Below, piece by piece: positions 36,118-49,800 of a DNA stretch of 64,000 nt (the first letter of the stretch is position 1; every line of letters begins with the position of its first letter). The notes under the pieces are model-generated. The model made no database searches and was not told the origin of the DNA. It was given only the letters and a program-made list of their open reading frames with translations. Origin of the DNA: Sipunculus nudus. Lineage: Eukaryota; Annelida; Sipuncula; Golfingiida; Sipunculidae. The stretch is from positions 22,607,867 to 22,671,866 of the forward strand of contig CM049308.1 of the NCBI GenBank assembly GCA_026874595.1, read 5' to 3'. Made by a program: the position numbers and the translations under genes.

Positions 36118-37687
36118 ATAACCTCCATTTAAAGCACAGAGACCTTTCAGATTAACAAGGCTTATATACTAGGATAACACATGGAGAATTATGAAATTTT
36201 TAATGGTGACTTCGCATTATCACAGAAATGACCTGTCATGACCTATGTTAAATTTTATGACCTTGAATTTACCCTTCTCCAAACTAACTTTTAATAATTG
36301 TTGTCCAAACTAACAAGCTAAATTTTTATTTTTTATCATTCTTTGCTGGACCCATTCTCATGTACAGAATTAGACTATTAAATGCTACCCTGCATTATAT
36401 CCCTCTGTTGCAAAGATTTACTTATTATTCATTTCATAACAATCAATTACTTCAATAGATTACTGACACAAAATATACAAACAAACAGTTTGAAAGTTCT
36501 TGTCATGAAATTGCCTGTGTGTAAATGCGGATGACAAATAACTGTAACATGTCCAGACAAGTTTATGGACTGAACTTAATACAATAAACATGGGCACACA
36601 AATAAATAAATAGTACATAAACATAACCATCATAAGTGACTATATAATAAATTCATTCTTGCACTAGTTTTCCAGCAGCTCAAGTTTCTAATTTCTGTGC
36701 CTTTTCCTAAAACTGGCTTGTAATTCTGATTTGAAGGGCTTGCTGATTCGTAGATGGAGATGAATTATTCTGAGTTACAAAGTAGGAACCTATTTGTATT
36801 TGTTATTTATTTTATTTACGGGAACCTTTGCACTGAGTACCAGTAAAAATAAAGTGTGTGCAGACTACAAATGTAAAATAATCAGGCAAGGCCTGATTGT
36901 GTTAAACCTTGATGTGTCAAAATTTTCTGTTGGTCTTTTCAACTTTACCAAGTTCTATTATATCCAGAGATCTGAATCTAACATATTTATTTTACTTGTG
37001 AAGCATGTTTGTACTCATGAGATCTCTCTGTTAAACAATGAGAAAATTAATTACCTAACCTACAAAAACTCAACTCAGTTATGACACACAGTGACACAAA
37101 TTCTGATGTCAAACACATGAAAACACCTATAAAACAACACTTTTATAACCTAGCTGCCAATTTCTTCCTCTTAGGAAAAACAGTCAATGTCCCTTTAATA
37201 AATAAAATAAGGAAAATTACTGCAACAAATACACATCTATCTTTTCTTGTAAGTTGTCACCATATGCAATAGGTGTATGACTGTGTTTATGGTTAAAAAC
37301 AAATATAACTTATTCAAAGAAAAACAAAAGGTTTGCATTTACACAGGAGTACCTAGTTTGATAGTTCTAACTTTGGTCACCAGATGTCACTAGTTGCACT
37401 GGCTATTTTTCTTATTGATCATCCACAGCACTCCCATAAACTATGTGCATAACAATGTGCATGTAAGGGTGGCTATTGCAGATGAGTGAATTATTACACA
37501 TTTGGCTATCAGGTGTCACTACGTGAGGTGCTGGCAACACATTTTTTCAATCTTTTTTTGGTAATGCAGTCCTACTTTGTTGTTGGAACAAAAATGGTGG
37601 CACGTGCAGCAATTTGAAACGGTTCCATGTTTGACCACCAGGTATCACTAACTGTAACCTATACAACTTCTACAAGCTTGGCTGTGA

Positions 37688-37817
37688 TTATTTGGAGCTG
37701 GGGAGGAGTGTTGGTTTTGGTCTGTTGGTGCTGGGTTGTGGTGCGACGCTGGTGGTGGGTCTTATGAGCGGTGGGGGCTGGTGAAGTCTGCTGGTGTTGT
37801 TATCTGGTGGTAAGAGT
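37688..37817 (-). CDS. RCOR: CoREST exon 13 (C-terminus)
   Basis: Acceptor ctttcag; encodes [20 protein letters not shown] and ends KPTLLPSSK before TAA at 37690-37688. The proline-rich tail has no clear counterpart in vertebrate CoREST, so this last exon is slightly less certain than the others. Confidence 0.8.
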
Positions 37818-40800
37818 CTGAAAGTAAAAGAATTTCAACTATAACATGCAGGCATATATATCCTAAGTCTAAAATAATTTGACCTATAATTTTTTTGTTG
37901 AAAATATTATACAAGTTACAAAAAACATGGACCTAAAATTGCTGTAAAATGTACACAACATCTAGAGTTATTTTTACTCATTTCTTCGAAAACACAAATA
38001 TTGTCCAATTGAAACACTTAAAAAAATTCTATCAGATCATTTGTACTTAACATGTTGCAACCCATACCACCTAAAATAATTTTTATAAACACATCATATT
38101 TTTGCATTTGTAGTACAAATAAACAAAAACTTAACACAAAATCTCAATGCAATCTTTCTTTTTCAATGCAATATACATTAAGAATAATCTTCAATTCTTC
38201 TTTTGCTCTATGAGTTGATAAGAATGTATGTTTCTTTGTACTGACTGTCAGAGCCATCAATAACCATATTGATTCTTGTCAGGGCTGTCAGTGATCATAT
38301 TGATTCTTGTCAGAGCCATCAGTAATCATATTGATTCTTGTCAGACCCATCAATAATCTATTTGATTCTTGTCAGAGCCATCAATAATCATATTGATTCT
38401 TGTCAAAGCAATCAGTAATTATATTAAATCTTGTCAGAGCCATCAATAATCTTATATATTCCCAACAGAGCAAGCAATAATCATAATGATTCTTGTCTAA
38501 GCCATAGGTAATCATTTGTTCTCTTGCACTGATTAATTTATTATTATAAATATTTGTTGTGAAAAGCCTATTAAAGACAAATGTCAGATACCAGTGGCCA
38601 CCTCATGATAGACAGAACAGAAATAAATGAATACAGAATTACCTGCTGTGAGGTGGTACTGCGGGACGTTGTGGAGACATGGCCGCCCCTGTGGGGGGTT
38701 GCTTGACAAGAGGGGGAGGGGTGGGGGTGGCTGTGATGGCAGCGGCTGGCGCTGGCTGATGTCCATTAGTGATCTGAGGCTCTGTCTCCGGTTTTATGTC
38801 AACCTGCATCTGTAAAGCGTTAAAATTCTAGGTAAGTTCAGGGGCCATAATACATCAGCTTTTATACTTATAATGAAGTTCAGGCACACAATTCAAAGTA
38901 TATTCATTGATTCTGAAGATGTTATCGGTGTTAAAGGTGTAACAATTAAATGAGTAATTGATGCATTTAATACATTAATAACTGATGCGCTTAATAGACT
39001 GACTTACATAAAGTAATGAATCTTGAGCCAATTTTTTTGTTTAAAATTTGTACAATTTATTTAGATTTTTCAATAGATATAAAAATTTGCATTAACATAT
39101 CTGCATTTTGTAGTCCTCAGGTGATATTACAATGTATGTATGTGCATTAATTTGTCTAATTTACCAGCATAGACTGCACCAATCACATAGCATTAAATAG
39201 CAGCTGGTAATAAAGTTGCAAGTCAACAGATGCTGTGATCTAAACTTATCCAGTTTTAAATATTATTTGTCCACAGGACATACACACTTTGCAATAATAA
39301 TATTGTATCATAAGAAACCTATGTCAATCAAACCATTCTTTAATCAATCACATATTGTCCCATCACCTTTTCTTCTTCTTCTTCAGGAGGACACTCCATC
39401 TCGTTTTCCGCTTCAAATTCTGCCAACACCTCATCTAGATTGTAGCGCCGCCGGTAGTTGACAAAGAAACTCCTGACATGTGATTCTGATTTGTTCCCGA
39501 TCACCTCAGCGATAGCACGGAAATCCTTCCCATATTTCCTCACACCTGCAAAGATGAAAATAATTACTTACTTCCAATTACTGCATGTTTTACTACAGGC
39601 TAACACTGTTCATTAGATTTCTACAATGTTGATTATAAGGATAACAATCACAATGGTAATAATGGTATAACTTATTTTTGAAAAATGACTTCATTATTTA
39701 TGTGCTAATTACACTGGGAACAATTATAAACATGAATGTCAAAGACAATAACTATAACCCATGCAGAGAGCATTAACAACAAAAACAAGCAAGAGGAAGT
39801 GTTCAGAGGTCATTACAAAATGAAGGAATTTTTATTATCAGAAGAGAACTTTAGTCAGCCTAGGAACACAGAAACTAGGAACTTACCCTGCACAGCTAAC
39901 AGCAGCTCTTCATTTGTCCATCTTGCATTGATCTTCTGTTGTTGCTGTAAAAAAAATGGATGTCATCAGTCTAAGAAATAAGTTGACCTTATGATTGATA
40001 ACAAGAGCTCCAAGTTCTATAGAACTTTAATTAGTTCAGATTTTTAGTTCTACAAGGATTCAACAAAATTTCAAAATTCCAATATTATTAACATATTCTG
40101 ATCATGGGCTGGATAACAGTTTTCTCTGCACGGGTAAGAAAGACAACTACTGGGAAGAATTAGTTAACCTTGACAAGCAGGTGAGCGCCGATCATACTCC
40201 ATCCATAATGAGAAAACCTGCCGTACAAATTTGGTCAAATGTATGAATTTATGCTACTGTTAAAGACATCTTGGCTAAATAACGTGGTATAAGTCTGACA
40301 GGCTAAATTTAAAACCAAAAGGAATTGTGTGTTCCCAATCATGACATATGACACAAACATGTAAAATCCCTTTTTCAGTCTAAGTATAAAGTGAAGAATG
40401 CTTTAGTACCGTGGGCTCAGCATAAGAAAGCAGACTTGAAAGCGCCTCACCTCACTGGGCCTAAATGTCTCTATGCCACCGCTGACTTTGTGTTTGTGGA
40501 GACTGATAATCTGTTTGTTGTTCTGAACCTGAGGTATAAATAAAGAACTGGATAATGTTACGTCGTTACAAATACTGTTTACACACAAAAAATCATAATC
40601 AGGGCAGAAACGTTTTATTTCCTAACAAGCTTATTTTGCTCATAAAGATAATCATTTATATCAGGCTAATTTGAAATTATGAAGACATTTAAAATTACCA
40701 TTTAATTTTAATTTGGTAGAATCTTAATTTGAACAATTTGTGCTGTGCCAGTCTGTTTATTGGTAGGGTGTTATGAATAAATACTGCGCGAGGATCACTA

Positions 40801-43800
40801 TTTAGAGATTTAGAGGGGGTTCAATATTTCCCTGCCCACCATTTTTTTGGGCCTAATAATCAACTGTAGCATTCACAAGTCATTAATTACTATATTAATA
40901 ATTACTAGATATATCACTGCAAAGGATATACCATACTGAATCATAACAACTAATCATAATTGTAATTCTTTTATATTTTAAGCTAACCTGTCTTTTGAGA
41001 GCCACTAGTTCCGCGTCCAGTTGTTTCAAGATGGCTTCCCCCTGGCCTGGAGGTCCCGTCGCAAGGGACAGGAGGTCCTCTTGACTCAGGTACATGCCAC
41101 GTGGAGGTCGCCGCTTGTGTTTGATCGGGTTATGTCTGGAACTGTGGCGTGGGTCTCGATGCTTGGAAACACTGGGTCGTAAAAAGCCACTGGCATTGTT
41201 CTGTATGCCTCCAGGCTTGCGCTCTTTGTGCTGAGGAGAAAATGGAAACTTAGAATTATATTTCATATACTGCTGTCATTATGGTCATGATTATATTGAC
41301 CTAATATTGATTTTCAACTTTAGGAAAACTAATACAAGTCAACGAATTGAGAATATAACACAGATAAACCTTTTAAACACCAGGATTTTTCATAACAAGG
41401 TTAAATACAATGCTAGCAGTTCATGGCACTACTGTTTCTTGCTTTACACATTCAAAGAGGTCATACATACAAATAAAATCATATTTATATGTTCAAGTGA
41501 ATGATAAAATGATGGATTTGTGAGATTTTATCCTAAATGATGAATTATCAAGTATACACTTAATGATATATTTTATGTTAGGAATAAACCAAAAATACAC
41601 ATACATTTTCTCCACCCTCCATGTCACTGTCACTGTTGTCACTACCGTCTTCATCATCACTAAAACAAAAAGGACACTGAATGAAACACACTCATAACGG
41701 TGTTTACTAGAAATGCATACCATGAGAAAATGCTGCATATCAAGGTTACCAATGCGTTACCTGAGCTAACAAAGTGAACAGTACATACAATGACAAATTC
41801 ACATACAAGAAGTTGACTTAAATCAGACAAATCAGTGCTGTGTGGCTGCCAATAGCGAATGCAGTTTACCTTTTTCCCACTAGGTGGCAGCAATATCCTT
41901 TTTCAACCTTATTAATGTGTACCCTTGCTGTCATAAGCTTATTGTGCTACCTTGTGATGTTTTGAAATAATTAATTTTAATAGTTGCTACCAGGTGGCAG
42001 CACCTTGCTGTTCCATCCCAAACAATCCATGACCAGGGGGAGGTCACTCTGCAAGAAAATGAGGTCAAAGCTGACATCATACCTGTCATCCCTAGGCCCT
42101 GCAAGTTTCCTTGCTTGTCTGTCCATCAGACTTGTCCGAGATCTTGTCTTCTTCCAAGAGTAGTAGTACTTGACCAGACAGGCGATTGATTTGTCTGGCA
42201 GCTGTCAATTAATTGACAAATGAAGTATTAGTGAAGCTTTGAAATGGTGTTAGTCTAGCATACTGAGACAATTTTCCATGCTGAGTGCTTGCAAGTAAAT
42301 ATTTTATTTACAAGATATTCACAAAATAGCACTGAAGTAATCCATACATTTTATTCCCTGGTACCAGTTTCAAGTTGACTGACTGAAATGCAACAAAAAA
42401 AGGAAGATTTTTTTGTTAATATTGAACTGGTTATGCATGCAGAGCAGATATTTTCATCTAAATTGAAAAATATTAAAATTTCATTGGAAATGCATTAAAT
42501 GTCTACTTCATATAAATAAATAATATATATATACTTTATTACACAAAATAATATTGTATTAATTAAAAATACAACCAAGTAGAATACCCTAATTTTGGCA
42601 GTGAAATGCTAATAATGGAAGCTGTTGACAAAGGACGTACAGGGCAAAGATGTGCTGAACATATGGACAGTGCTTACCTATACTAAATGTGTACCAATAA
42701 CCTTCACCAGTATATTACATCAGACTGACAATTTTTTGCACTCAAAATGTGTTGTTCATGCTCTCTATGACAGACAGCCACTAAATAATTTATAGGCACT
42801 GGTAACTTTCTCCACCATAGACTGTATAATTAATTTTTAAACATTTCATTTAATTTAAATATCAGTTTAAATCCTTGCTATGTTGATATTAATATTATGC
42901 ATATTTAACAGTATTTAATAGCATTTCCTAATCATTAAAAATAGTCTCTTATAAAATTGTCACAAAACTGAGAAACAAATCTCTCTCCCCACCCTTGTTT
43001 TTAATATGCATATCCTGTGTTACACAATATTGTAATTCAACAGTTTAAGATCTGTATATCCTGTAAAAATCTGTACACCAACCATTTGTCTGATGCGGTG
43101 AAAGCTTTTGCCATGGAAACTGAAAGCCTGTTCAAAGAGGACCTTATCTTCAACTGTCCACTCGTCTGGGAACGGAGTGAAGTTCGGCAGGTCTGCTAAA
43201 GCTTTGTCGATGTTGTGTTTATGCCAGAAGAGCATTCCAAGGGCCTGTAAACACAGGCATGGAACAGACTTGCAGCTGTTTTTAAAATATATTCAAATGT
43301 ACCAATAGGAGAGGTTGCTAGATGTTATCACAAAAGTCTTCTATATATCTACTTCTTAATCACATGTGAATCTGAAGTTGGAGTAAGCCTTGATGATCTT
43401 ATTCCAACTTGGAGAATGTGGTAGTTAACAAAGAAATCTGTTGTGATATAGTTCCAAATGGAACTATCGTAAAGTTTATAAACCCATGCACATTTGCAAT
43501 ATATAAGGGTACAGTGGAACCCTGTAATTAAGACCATTTTAAGGACTGATCAGAGTAATCATAATTGTATGTGTGGTCGCAAATGTGTGATGGTCACAAG
43601 GTGTGGTTCCACTGTATATGGTAGGCGGAGTTACGAGTGGTACAGCAAGTCTGTTGATCCCTAGTATGTACCAGTACCTGTGTCTGCATGTTTTTCTCTG
43701 AAAAGTTTTTATACAGGTGACTGTCTACTGGCTATGATTTACCCATCTGCATTCTATAGATATAATAAAGCTAACCTGTAAGTGATCCCTGACATTATTC

Positions 43801-46800
43801 ATGCATGCACTTATATGGGTATAAACCACTCACCTGTTCTGTATTGTACCCATGCTTCTCTTTGGCTATTGCAATGTATTCGTTAACTGTAATGGACGAA
43901 CAAGGAACATCAGTTACGCACCCAAACATCCCTCCTCCAAATTACAATACCATTACTTTATATGATGATAATTTGTGATTAGGGCTGTGAAAGGGCTGTG
44001 ACAATATATTATCTCACAATATGAGGTGTATAATGATCCTTACATCACTCGCGAAACAATTCATAGCACAATATACACAAGGAATGTTATTATTTAGATT
44101 ACAAGCAAAAGTTCACAGGAACCAATCAAACTTCTATCCATTAAATATATTTCCAAACCAGATCTTAATTTACTCAATAATAATATGCATGTGTTCACTA
44201 AAAATATTTTTCTACCCCAAACCAACCCTGATATGTACATTTCAAGAATTGAGGCAAAATTTTTGTGTTCTTCCTGAAAAACCTGTAAATTTCCACATAC
44301 TGTGTTTTGACTGATAATTAAACTAGATGTGTCGGAACGACACGAATGCCCCCTCCTGGGGCAAATTAGAAACATTTGTTAAATTTTGTAAAATTTTTTA
44401 AGTTCAGGAGGTGTTGTATGGTCAAAAGTAGGTCAACAAGGGCAAAATGCAAACTCGATCTGTAAAGGGTCATTATCAAGCAACACACCAAAAATCAGGC
44501 CAGTATCTGCAGGCATTGTGAAAAAAGGCCATATATGTGCATTTTTCATGAAAATTTCTGTCTTTCATGAAATTTTCTATGTTCAGGATCTGTCATATGG
44601 TGAAAAATAGGTTAACTGGGACGAAACGGGAACTCGATCTGTAAGTGGTCATTATGCGCCCACAGACCAAACATTAGGTCAGTATCTGTAAGCATTGCAT
44701 TGCGAAACTAGAATATTAGCAAAAGTTGATAATCATTTATAAATTTAAATTGGAGAGGTATATACCATGTTTTTTATAACAATCCACCAAATGCTTCCTG
44801 AGAAATAAGCTCCCAAGGTTTTTTTCTATACTAAGCTCTGTGACATTGAAAAGTAGGTCAAGATCACCCATCTTTGAACTTGACCAAGATTTTGTAAATA
44901 TAATGCAATAGCACTGAAGAAATGAAGTTCCTGTGTTGAATACCTTTGGAGATATCCTGCACAAAAGGCCAAAATTGAAAAAATCCCATAAAATTTCATT
45001 AAAAAATCAGAAATTGCAGGTGGCGTCACCAAAATTTCGCAGCACATACAGACCATCAGTCCCAATGATCATAGTAAGTTTTGTGAAAATCCACACAATG
45101 GTTCCTGAGATATAAACTTCTGAGTGTTTTTCTATAATCAGCTCTAAAATGTAGAACAAGGGACCTATGGGTCACTATGCTCAGCTGACGTTAACCTTGA
45201 AGGTAAAAATCTAAAATAATATCAAATGGAGATAAAGTGTAAGAGGAAGAGGTAATAAAGGCCATGGTTGGTTTATATGATTGGTTTGTATTGATTAGCA
45301 AGAAATTGTTGCAAATAATATTTTGTGACCTGACCATGTGTTCCCTAATGTTGAAACTGAAGCATGTGAGCAGTTTGTGAACAAATGATCTGTACAATTA
45401 CCATGATCATTAGTTGGCTTTTCGATTAACTGTTGACATTTCAGTAGTTTACACATTTGTTCAATCAAATCTTTTTTTTGTATAATATAAATTATTAAAT
45501 ATGTTTTTTTTTATGAAATGTATACAGTTGAAATATAACTAATTAACAACATAAAACATGGCAAACAAAGCCTGATCTCAAATTCTGCTGATGCAGGAAA
45601 TTAATGAACAAATGTTTGTAACAAATCCTCATTTTTTTATCACATCGATTTTTTTTTTAATTTAAGTTTATATTTCTATCCATTTTCAATATAACATATA
45701 TATCTGAATATAAAAGTTGATTCATAATTCTCAATTGCATCATCATAAATCTCAATCTTGTCAGATAACACCACATCATGCATACAAATGTTTATTTATT
45801 TTTTACCACAAAAATATATCTTTTAAATCTGCAAAACAATAAATGTCTAAAAAAAATACTTGATTTAGATTTCACAATTTTGAATTGTGTCTTTATTTAT
45901 CCATAATGTGCTTCATATTTTATCATAATTTAAGCATACTGATGGGTTCCATTATGATTGGTAAAATCATTTAAAAGAAAAACAAGGGACCTATGGGTCA
46001 CGATGCTCAGCTGTTATATATGATAAAAAAATATTATTCAGAAATGAGGCACATGCTGGTTTTGTGTGGTAATAAATATAAGCTGTATTATGAGTTGTTG
46101 TTGTTTAGCTTATGTATGATTTTGATAGTACCTTTGGAGACAGGGAAGAGGATTGATTTCATTTATTTTATTAACAATTGGAGTACTATTGTCACACAGA
46201 TTTTGACTTGGCCATATAACTTATAAGCAGAACATATAATATAAGAGTTTAACTATTTATTAAAAAAAATTACAAATATTGTCCCAAATATAATTTTTAT
46301 TAAAAATAATATGAGAATCATATGATTTTTTAAAATGAAATATAACTGATATGATTATTAAAATAATATTAAAGAATATATTCATGAATGCATTCATGAA
46401 TACATTTTGAAAGTATTTGCACGAGTATTCATATACTTTCATTTTTACCTGAATTCCCATTCTTTATGCAAGAAATTTTATAATGGAGTACATAATCATA
46501 TTCGTATTTAAATACAATTACAAAGTATTCGCACCATGTCTGGTATTTATTCAATTTTCACCAAACAATGATGTTGAGAATCCAGAATATACAAAATTCA
46601 CACATTTAAATAATGATCATAAGTACCTGGTTTTATGGCTTTTATTTATATTAAAAAATAACTGTAAAAAATTCACAAAATAGGTTTTTAATAAAAAATT
46701 GAGGTTTTTCCTTAATTTCTCAAAGGAACGAAGTTGCAAAGACCCAGTTTTCGGCTTGGTAGGAGATCTTGGGGACATCTAACATTATGCCGAATTTTGG

Positions 46801-49800
46801 ATTCCTAGGTCTTGCGGTTTCAAAACGTGCCACATCTACGGACGGACGGACGGACGGACGGACGGACAGACGGACGGACGACGGACAATGGACCACGACT
46901 ATAGCTCAGATGACTTATAGTCAGCTGAGCTAATGATTTCTTTAAAAATGTTACATTACACAACATTGCATCTTCTGGATTATACCTTGAATTACTTTTT
47001 TAAGGAAAGTTTTTGCATATCAGAGTGGAAACAACATTACAATTAAGGAGATACAGTGAAAACAATAACAATACTGCATAACATTTGGTGGGTTGGGTTT
47101 GCGGGGGGGGGGGGGGGAATGGGGTGGTGATATCAGAATAACTGTACACCTGTCACAGCAGGGGATCTCCCCCAGTGACTGTAACAAATCAGAAACCCTG
47201 GCATAGCTGACTTCCAGTGACCTGGAGTGGGACCCTGCATCTGTAATCTGTAATCAAAGCAAATGACTACAATAGAGCCTCAAGAAAAAAATCAATAACT
47301 AGCTTAATTTTCAAGCTTTTACTTCCAAATTTCAGATTTAAACAAATTAAATATTTATGTTTACATGCTGTGAAAATTAAATCAATGGTACTTACAGGAA
47401 AAAAACGTGCCATGGTCAAAGTTGGGCAAAATTTAAGGTACTGATTTTATTTTTATGCTAATTACTTAAAAAATTTACAAAATTCAGATCTAATTTTGGG
47501 TAAACAATTGAATCTTAATTAAACATAGTTATATACTTGGGAAAATAGACTCTAGTTTCAAAATTTTTCATGTTAAGTGAGTAAATATTTTTCCTGATTT
47601 TTTACAAAGTCCATTATGTTTGGGCCCATAACTTAAAGAATTTATACTTAACAGACTTAATTTCTGGCATGTACATAGGAACTATATAGAAGAATATTTA
47701 TGGTTAATATGAGGAAAAACAGATGAGTGGTTTTGAAATTAGGCAGTCCTGAAGTGTGAAAATAGGATTTAAATAAAAAATTGAGGTTTTTCCTTAATTT
47801 CTCAAAGGAACGAAGTCGCAAAGACCCAGTTTTCGGCTTGGTAGGAGATCTTGGGGACATCTAACATTATGCTGAATTTTGGATTCCTAGGTCTTACGGT
47901 TTCAAAACGTGCCACATCTACGGACGGACGGACGGACGGACAGACGGACGGACGACGGACAATGGACCACGACTATAGCTCAGATGACTTATAGTCAGCT
48001 GAGCTAAAAATGGGTCAAGGTCACCCATCTTTGACCTTAACCGAGATTTTATCGATATACATCTTCACTGATGAAATAAAATTCCAACGGTGAATCCTTT
48101 TAGAGATATCCCGCTCACAAGGTAAAAGTTAACAGAAGCCGAACGGACGGACGGACAGACACCGGACAGACAGATGGACGGACAGACAGACGGACAGCTT
48201 GGGTGACGACAATAGCCCATCAGCCTATGAGCTGAGGGCAAAAAACGGCTGTACATGTGTATTTGTCATGAAAAAAAAATTTTTCATGAATTTTTCTAAG
48301 TTTAGGAGCCGTAAAACGGTCAAAAGTAGGTCAACCGGGACAAAACGCAAACTCGATCTGTAACTGGTCATTATCTGCCCACACACCAAAAATCAGGCCA
48401 ATATCTGCAGGCATTGCGAAAAAAAGTCCGTAAATGTGTATTTGTCATGAAAATTTCTATTTTTCACGAATTTTTCTAAGTTTAGGAGCCGTAAAACGGT
48501 CAAAAGTAGGTCAACCGGGACAAAACGCGAACTCGATCTGTAACTGGTCATTATCTGCCCACACACCAGAAATCAGGCCAATATCTGCAGGCATTGCGAA
48601 AAAAAGTCTGTACATGTGTATTTGTCAGGAAAATTTCTATTTTTCATGAATTTTTCTAAGTTTAGGAGCCGTAAAACGGTCAAAAGTAGATCAACTGGGA
48701 CGAAACGCGTACTCAATCTGTAACTGGTCATTATCTGCCCACACACCAAAAATTAGGCCAATATCTGCAGGCATTGGGAAAAAAAGTCCGTACATGTGTA
48801 TTTGTCATGAAAATTTCTATTTTTCATGAAATTTTCTAAGTTTAGGAGCCGTAAACCGGTCAAAAGTTGGTCAACGGGGAGGAAACGCGAACTCGATCTG
48901 TAACTGGTCATTATCTGCCCACACACCAGAAATCAGACCAATATCTGCAGGCATTGCGAAAAAAAGTCCGTACATGTGTATTTGTCATGAAAATTTCTAT
49001 TTTTCATGAATTTTTCTAAGTTTAGGAGCTGTAAAACGGTCAAAAGTAGGTCAACCGGGACGAAACGCGAACTCGATCTGTAACTAGTCATTATCTGGCC
49101 ACATACCAAAAATTAGGCCAATATCTGCAGGCATTGCGAAAAAAGTATATACAACTGTTTGATTTCAGAATTACGGAATGACGGAATGACAGAATGACGG
49201 AATGGCGGACATGGGTAAAACTATATGCCCCGGCCACTTTGTGGCGGGGGCATAAAAATAATTAAATTCACTCAAACCAATTTTTTTTTGTTCTGAGAGT
49301 TCTAGACCCATTAATTTTTCTTTCTTGTTTGGCCTTATGTACAACTTGAACAGAGACTGTCCACTATAGTGACCAGAGTTACCTACTTTTTGAGTCTGAC
49401 AGGTCTGGATGGGGTGCCCACACCAGCATAGCATCAGCCTTAGCTTCAGGCTTGATCCCTGTTAACAAAAGATGCTTGCTGGTGAATACTTGAAATATTA
49501 CATGGAAAATAAAATCAATAAAATTCCTTGAAAAACCTTCACTCTGACACCATAAATATGCAATGTTCTGTTCTTGATAAAATTTCAGTTTCGCAATTTT
49601 TCTCCTCAACAAGTGACCCATGGGTAACAGCACTCAGCTGAATATTTTGGATAATATTTGAGGCAGCTCTTTTCTGTAAAGGTGCATATACTATTTGGAC
49701 ATCAAGGAAATCAAGGCAATGCAAAGTAGCAGCAGATCCAGAGAGGGTGTCCAGATTTGAAAGAAATGCACTTTTTACATTTTAGGATGCAATGCAAAAT

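Larger units (their letters stand above)
34957..37687 (-). other. RCOR: CoREST 3' UTR (putative)
   Basis: 2.7 kb of mostly unique AT-rich sequence between the stop and the repeats that begin near 34.6 kb. AATAAA on the minus strand at 34962-34957 is a candidate signal; others at 36.8 kb are possible. Contains a perfect 17-bp hairpin (36065-36117) and three related CTCF-like words (37377-37650). Confidence 0.45.
44323..49255 (+). mobile_element. Nested repeat cluster with 180-bp units
   Basis: Left part 44323-44710 starts with CTAGATGTGTCGGAACGACA and a GCCCC...GGGGC hairpin, then two diverged units of about 180 bp. Right part 48240-49255 has five well-conserved 180-bp units and ends in a strong hairpin. 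Between them lie hairpin-ended elements (45157-48005). Best read as one element split by later insertions; it occupies CoREST intron 3. Confidence 0.6.

Noticed and set aside
47110-47265. Open minus-strand frame that looks like an extra CoREST exon (acceptor attacag near 47245)
   Set aside because: Its frame would need phase 1 in but the only donor (GACAG|gtgtac) leaves phase 2, which breaks CoREST. Exons 49387 and 43886 already join in phase, and the peptide is unknown in the family.
48240-49145. Regular 180-bp repeats considered as a CRISPR-like array
   Set aside because: The whole unit is repeated with no variable spacers, the genome is eukaryotic, and the units belong to a hairpin-ended element.
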